Positions 22,571 to 23,760 of a DNA stretch of 23,760 nt are shown here, in pieces. This DNA comes from a virus, in the IMG/VR virus record IMGVR_UViG_3300032224_001300, positions 1 to 23,760 of that record; one strand, written 5' to 3'. The translations under genes were made by a program, and so were the position numbers. Position 1 is the stretch's first letter. Each line of letters starts with the position of its first letter. Below the pieces are notes generated by a model that saw only the letters and a list, made by a program, of their open reading frames with translations, ran no database searches and was not told the origin of the DNA.

Positions 22571-22599
22571 CCTAGCATTAGTGTACCAATGTTCAGTAG
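22571..22599 (-). promoter_or_regulatory. Promoter-like element ahead of the head operon
   Basis: On the minus strand, TGGTACACT is followed by AATG (-10-like hexamer at 22580-22585). Upstream it carries CTACTGAACAT, downstream CTAGG. It aligns over most of its length with the element at 2111-2139. Transcription would start about 25 bases before ATG 22548. Confidence 0.5.
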
Positions 22600-22609
22600 C
22601 CAATCGGGC

Positions 22610-22690
22610 TTACAGGAACTCGATCAGCAGCATTTCCTCAACTTCGGCGTCCAGGTCGTCAAAGAAATCGGACTCGTCCGCACTCCACAT
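22610..22690 (-). CDS. 26-residue acidic peptide
   Basis: This is a tiny gene from ATG 22690 to TAA 22610. The start has a strong GGGAGG site seven bases upstream and a promoter-like element 32 bases away. The product begins MWSADESDFFDDLDAEVEEM and ends LLIEFL, with at least ten acidic and no basic residues. I recognise no family. Acidic mini-proteins of phages often bind host proteins, but nothing in the sequence shows which, if any. It stands alone between the small-gene chain and the head operon. Confidence 0.55.
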   Translation of the reverse strand: MWSADESDFFDDLDAEVEEMLLIEFL

Positions 22691-22718
22691 GACGCACCTC
22701 CCTTTGCCGGGTTGATGC

Positions 22719-22730
22719 CGTCATTTTATT
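22719..22730 (-). promoter_or_regulatory. Promoter-like element ahead of the 26-residue peptide
   Basis: On the minus strand, AATAAAAT is followed by GACGG (-10-like TAAAAT at 22723-22728). It fits the shared pattern but lacks the TG extension. It lies in a 91-base gap that otherwise shows only GC-rich sequence. Confidence 0.4.
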
Positions 22731-22781
22731 TGGGCGGGCATCGCGGCCGGTCGCCCGGGGAGGGCAGGGCAGGGGAGTGTG

Positions 22782-22988
22782 CTATGGGCCGATCTCGTCA
22801 AATTCTTCGTTGGGATCGATGGCATCCCAATGCCGCATCACTGGACGGCCGCCGCTTTCGCACAAGAAATACGCGTGCGTGATCCCTTCGTGCTCGATCG
22901 TCAGCGTGTCGCACCCTTCGATGATGCTGCCAACGGCACCGTCGATGGGGCCGCCGACAAACTCGATCTTTCGGGAACGGACTTTCAT
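22782..22988 (-). CDS. Small hypothetical protein, last of the right-end chain
   Basis: This is a 68-residue protein from ATG 22988, which overlaps the previous stop (ATGA); the longer frame from 23387 is a shadow. It begins MKVRSRKIEFVGGPIDGAVG and continues with YFLCESGGRPVMRHWDAIDP. The segment VGGPIDG followed by a hydrophobic strand and YF is a recurring pattern in small planctomycete and phage proteins that I recall, probably a single beta-rich domain. Function unknown. Confidence 0.6.
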   Translation of the reverse strand: MKVRSRKIEFVGGPIDGAVGSIIEGCDTLTIEHEGITHAYFLCESGGRPVMRHWDAIDPNEEFDEIGP

Positions 22989-23242
22989 CGCGGCGGCGGC
23001 GCCTTCACCTGGTCGAGCGTGTCGCGGACGACAACGTGCGCCTGCATCAGCCTGTTCGTCCAACGGGCGTCCCATTTCTCTAGGTCGAGGGCGTCGGACA
23101 CGAGCTGAAGCGACGACCGGAGCCGGCGGCACTCTCGTTCCCTCTCGGCTACCGTCGCCTTGAGTTGTTCGATTTCGTCGGCTGGTGTTACGGAATCGAT
23201 GCCGGCCGCGTGTTCGGGCACTGGTTTCGTAACAGTTGTCAT
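22985..23242 (-). CDS. Small coiled-coil hypothetical protein
   Basis: This is an 85-residue protein from ATG 23242, coupled by ATGA to the genes on both sides. Residues about 22-52 form a charged coiled coil (DEIEQLKATVAERERECRRL). The C-terminal segment WDARWTNRLMQAHVVVRDTL is amphipathic. No known family. Its coiled coil suggests it oligomerises or pairs with a chain neighbour. Confidence 0.6.
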   Translation of the reverse strand: MTTVTKPVPEHAAGIDSVTPADEIEQLKATVAERERECRRLRSSLQLVSDALDLEKWDARWTNRLMQAHVVVRDTLDQVKAPPPR

Positions 23243-23517
23243 TTTGTTCGTTCCAGCAGGTTGCGGAGCGTGTCTGTGTGCGCTGAAAACAGTCCGTATC
23301 CTTCGTTGTGAATCGCTGCGAAGAACTCAATCGCCTCCCGCTCCGCGTCGGTGAGGGCGGGCGATCGGTAGAGCGAAAACAGTTCAATGGATGGCGTTCC
23401 GGTTGAAACTATTTCAAGGCGATTTCGTTCTTTTTTGGCATCGTCAAGCGTCCACGCAACGTGGCACGGCTCGCCGTTTCTTGCCACCATCCACGCCACC
23501 GGATCGTTGTCGCTCAT
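23239..23517 (-). CDS. Small protein with EREAI...LLER motif
   Basis: This is a 92-residue protein from ATG 23517, overlapping the previous stop (ATGA); the longer frame from 23658 overlaps that gene. It starts MSDNDPVAWMVARNGEPCHV and includes the C-terminal motif LTDAEREAIEFFAAIHNEG followed by TDTLRNLLERTK. The same motif ends the preceding gene, so the two are partial paralogues sharing a helical module that recurs in planctomycete genomes and phages. The N-terminal 50 residues differ from the neighbour. Confidence 0.65.
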   Translation of the reverse strand: MSDNDPVAWMVARNGEPCHVAWTLDDAKKERNRLEIVSTGTPSIELFSLYRSPALTDAEREAIEFFAAIHNEGYGLFSAHTDTLRNLLERTK

Positions 23518-23760
23518 TTCAGCCTCTCCAGTAATTTGCGGAGGGTGGCGGCGTGTTGCACAACCTCCGCACGGGGCCGCCACAGATATGGCATATTCGT
23601 AGGCACAACGGCACGGGAAGCATATTTGATGGCTTCCCGTTCCTCGGGCGTCAACCATGGCCCGCGTTCGTCATGCCATTTTTTTTGCACTAGCACCCAT
23701 TCGTTTGTTTCTAGCTCCGTTGCCAGCGTTTCCAACTGATTGCCGGAAACATATTGCTCC
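23514..23760 (-). CDS. Small protein with EREAI...LLER motif, 5' end beyond window
   Basis: The frame is open through the right edge (residues EQYVSGNQ precede the first TTG at 23735), so the true start lies beyond base 23760 or at that TTG. It contains WLTPEEREAIKYASRAV and ends AATLRKLLERLK. It is a partial paralogue of the next gene. Function unknown; the motif is a helical pair of about 45 residues that I associate with planctomycete phages. Confidence 0.55.
   Translation of the reverse strand, partial: EQYVSGNQLETLATELETNEWVLVQKKWHDERGPWLTPEEREAIKYASRAVVPTNMPYLWRPRAEVVQHAATLRKLLERLK

Overview
The window is a gene-dense block of tailed-phage late genes (virus or prophage), and every gene I can support lies on the minus strand, so transcription runs from position 23760 towards position 1. 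The host is most likely a planctomycete. DNA composition is GC-rich, and several of the small proteins (7358-7669, 9163-10149, 755-1222, 1473-1850, and the EREAI-type peptides at the right edge) have patterns I associate with planctomycete phages and prophages. That host call rests on recalled family patterns, not on a database search. I see no integrase, repressor, terminase or replication gene; terminase probably lies just beyond the right edge.

Layout in transcription order. (1) 23760-22782: four very small genes chained by 4-base start/stop overlaps. (2) 22690-22610: a 26-residue acidic peptide with a strong ribosome binding site. (3) 22548-18146: head module, with a gpW-like joining protein, a lambda-type portal carrying an extra C-terminal module, one polypeptide that joins prohead protease, scaffold segment and Mu gpT-like major capsid protein, and a DUF2190-like capsid decoration protein bracketed by two strong hairpins. 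(4) 18063-14889: a head-tail joiner fused to a fibre-like domain, then an adhesin/fibre cassette placed unusually between head-completion and tail-completion genes. (5) 14889-10153: tail completion protein, HK97 gp10-like protein, two tail-tube-like proteins, a G/GT-type tail assembly chaperone pair whose second frame has no usable start codon of its own (programmed -1 frameshift at a run of nine T), and a TP901-type tape measure protein. (6) 10149-4564: distal tail and fibre proteins, including a large repetitive fibre. (7) 4445-2162: small helix-turn-helix-like protein, calcineurin-type phosphoesterase and deoxynucleoside monophosphate kinase. (8) 2104-1: a tight operon of membrane-associated small proteins ending in a papain-like cysteine peptidase that runs off the left edge. 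This last block is a candidate lysis or envelope-breaching cassette.

Five short gaps carry the same promoter-like element in the direction of transcription: a -10-like hexamer TAnAMT followed directly by RAYG. These lie ahead of the 26-residue peptide, the gpW-like gene, the first tail-tube-like gene, the gene starting at 7341 and the left-end operon. They suggest modular late transcription. All functions come from reading motifs and gene order by eye; no similarity search was run.
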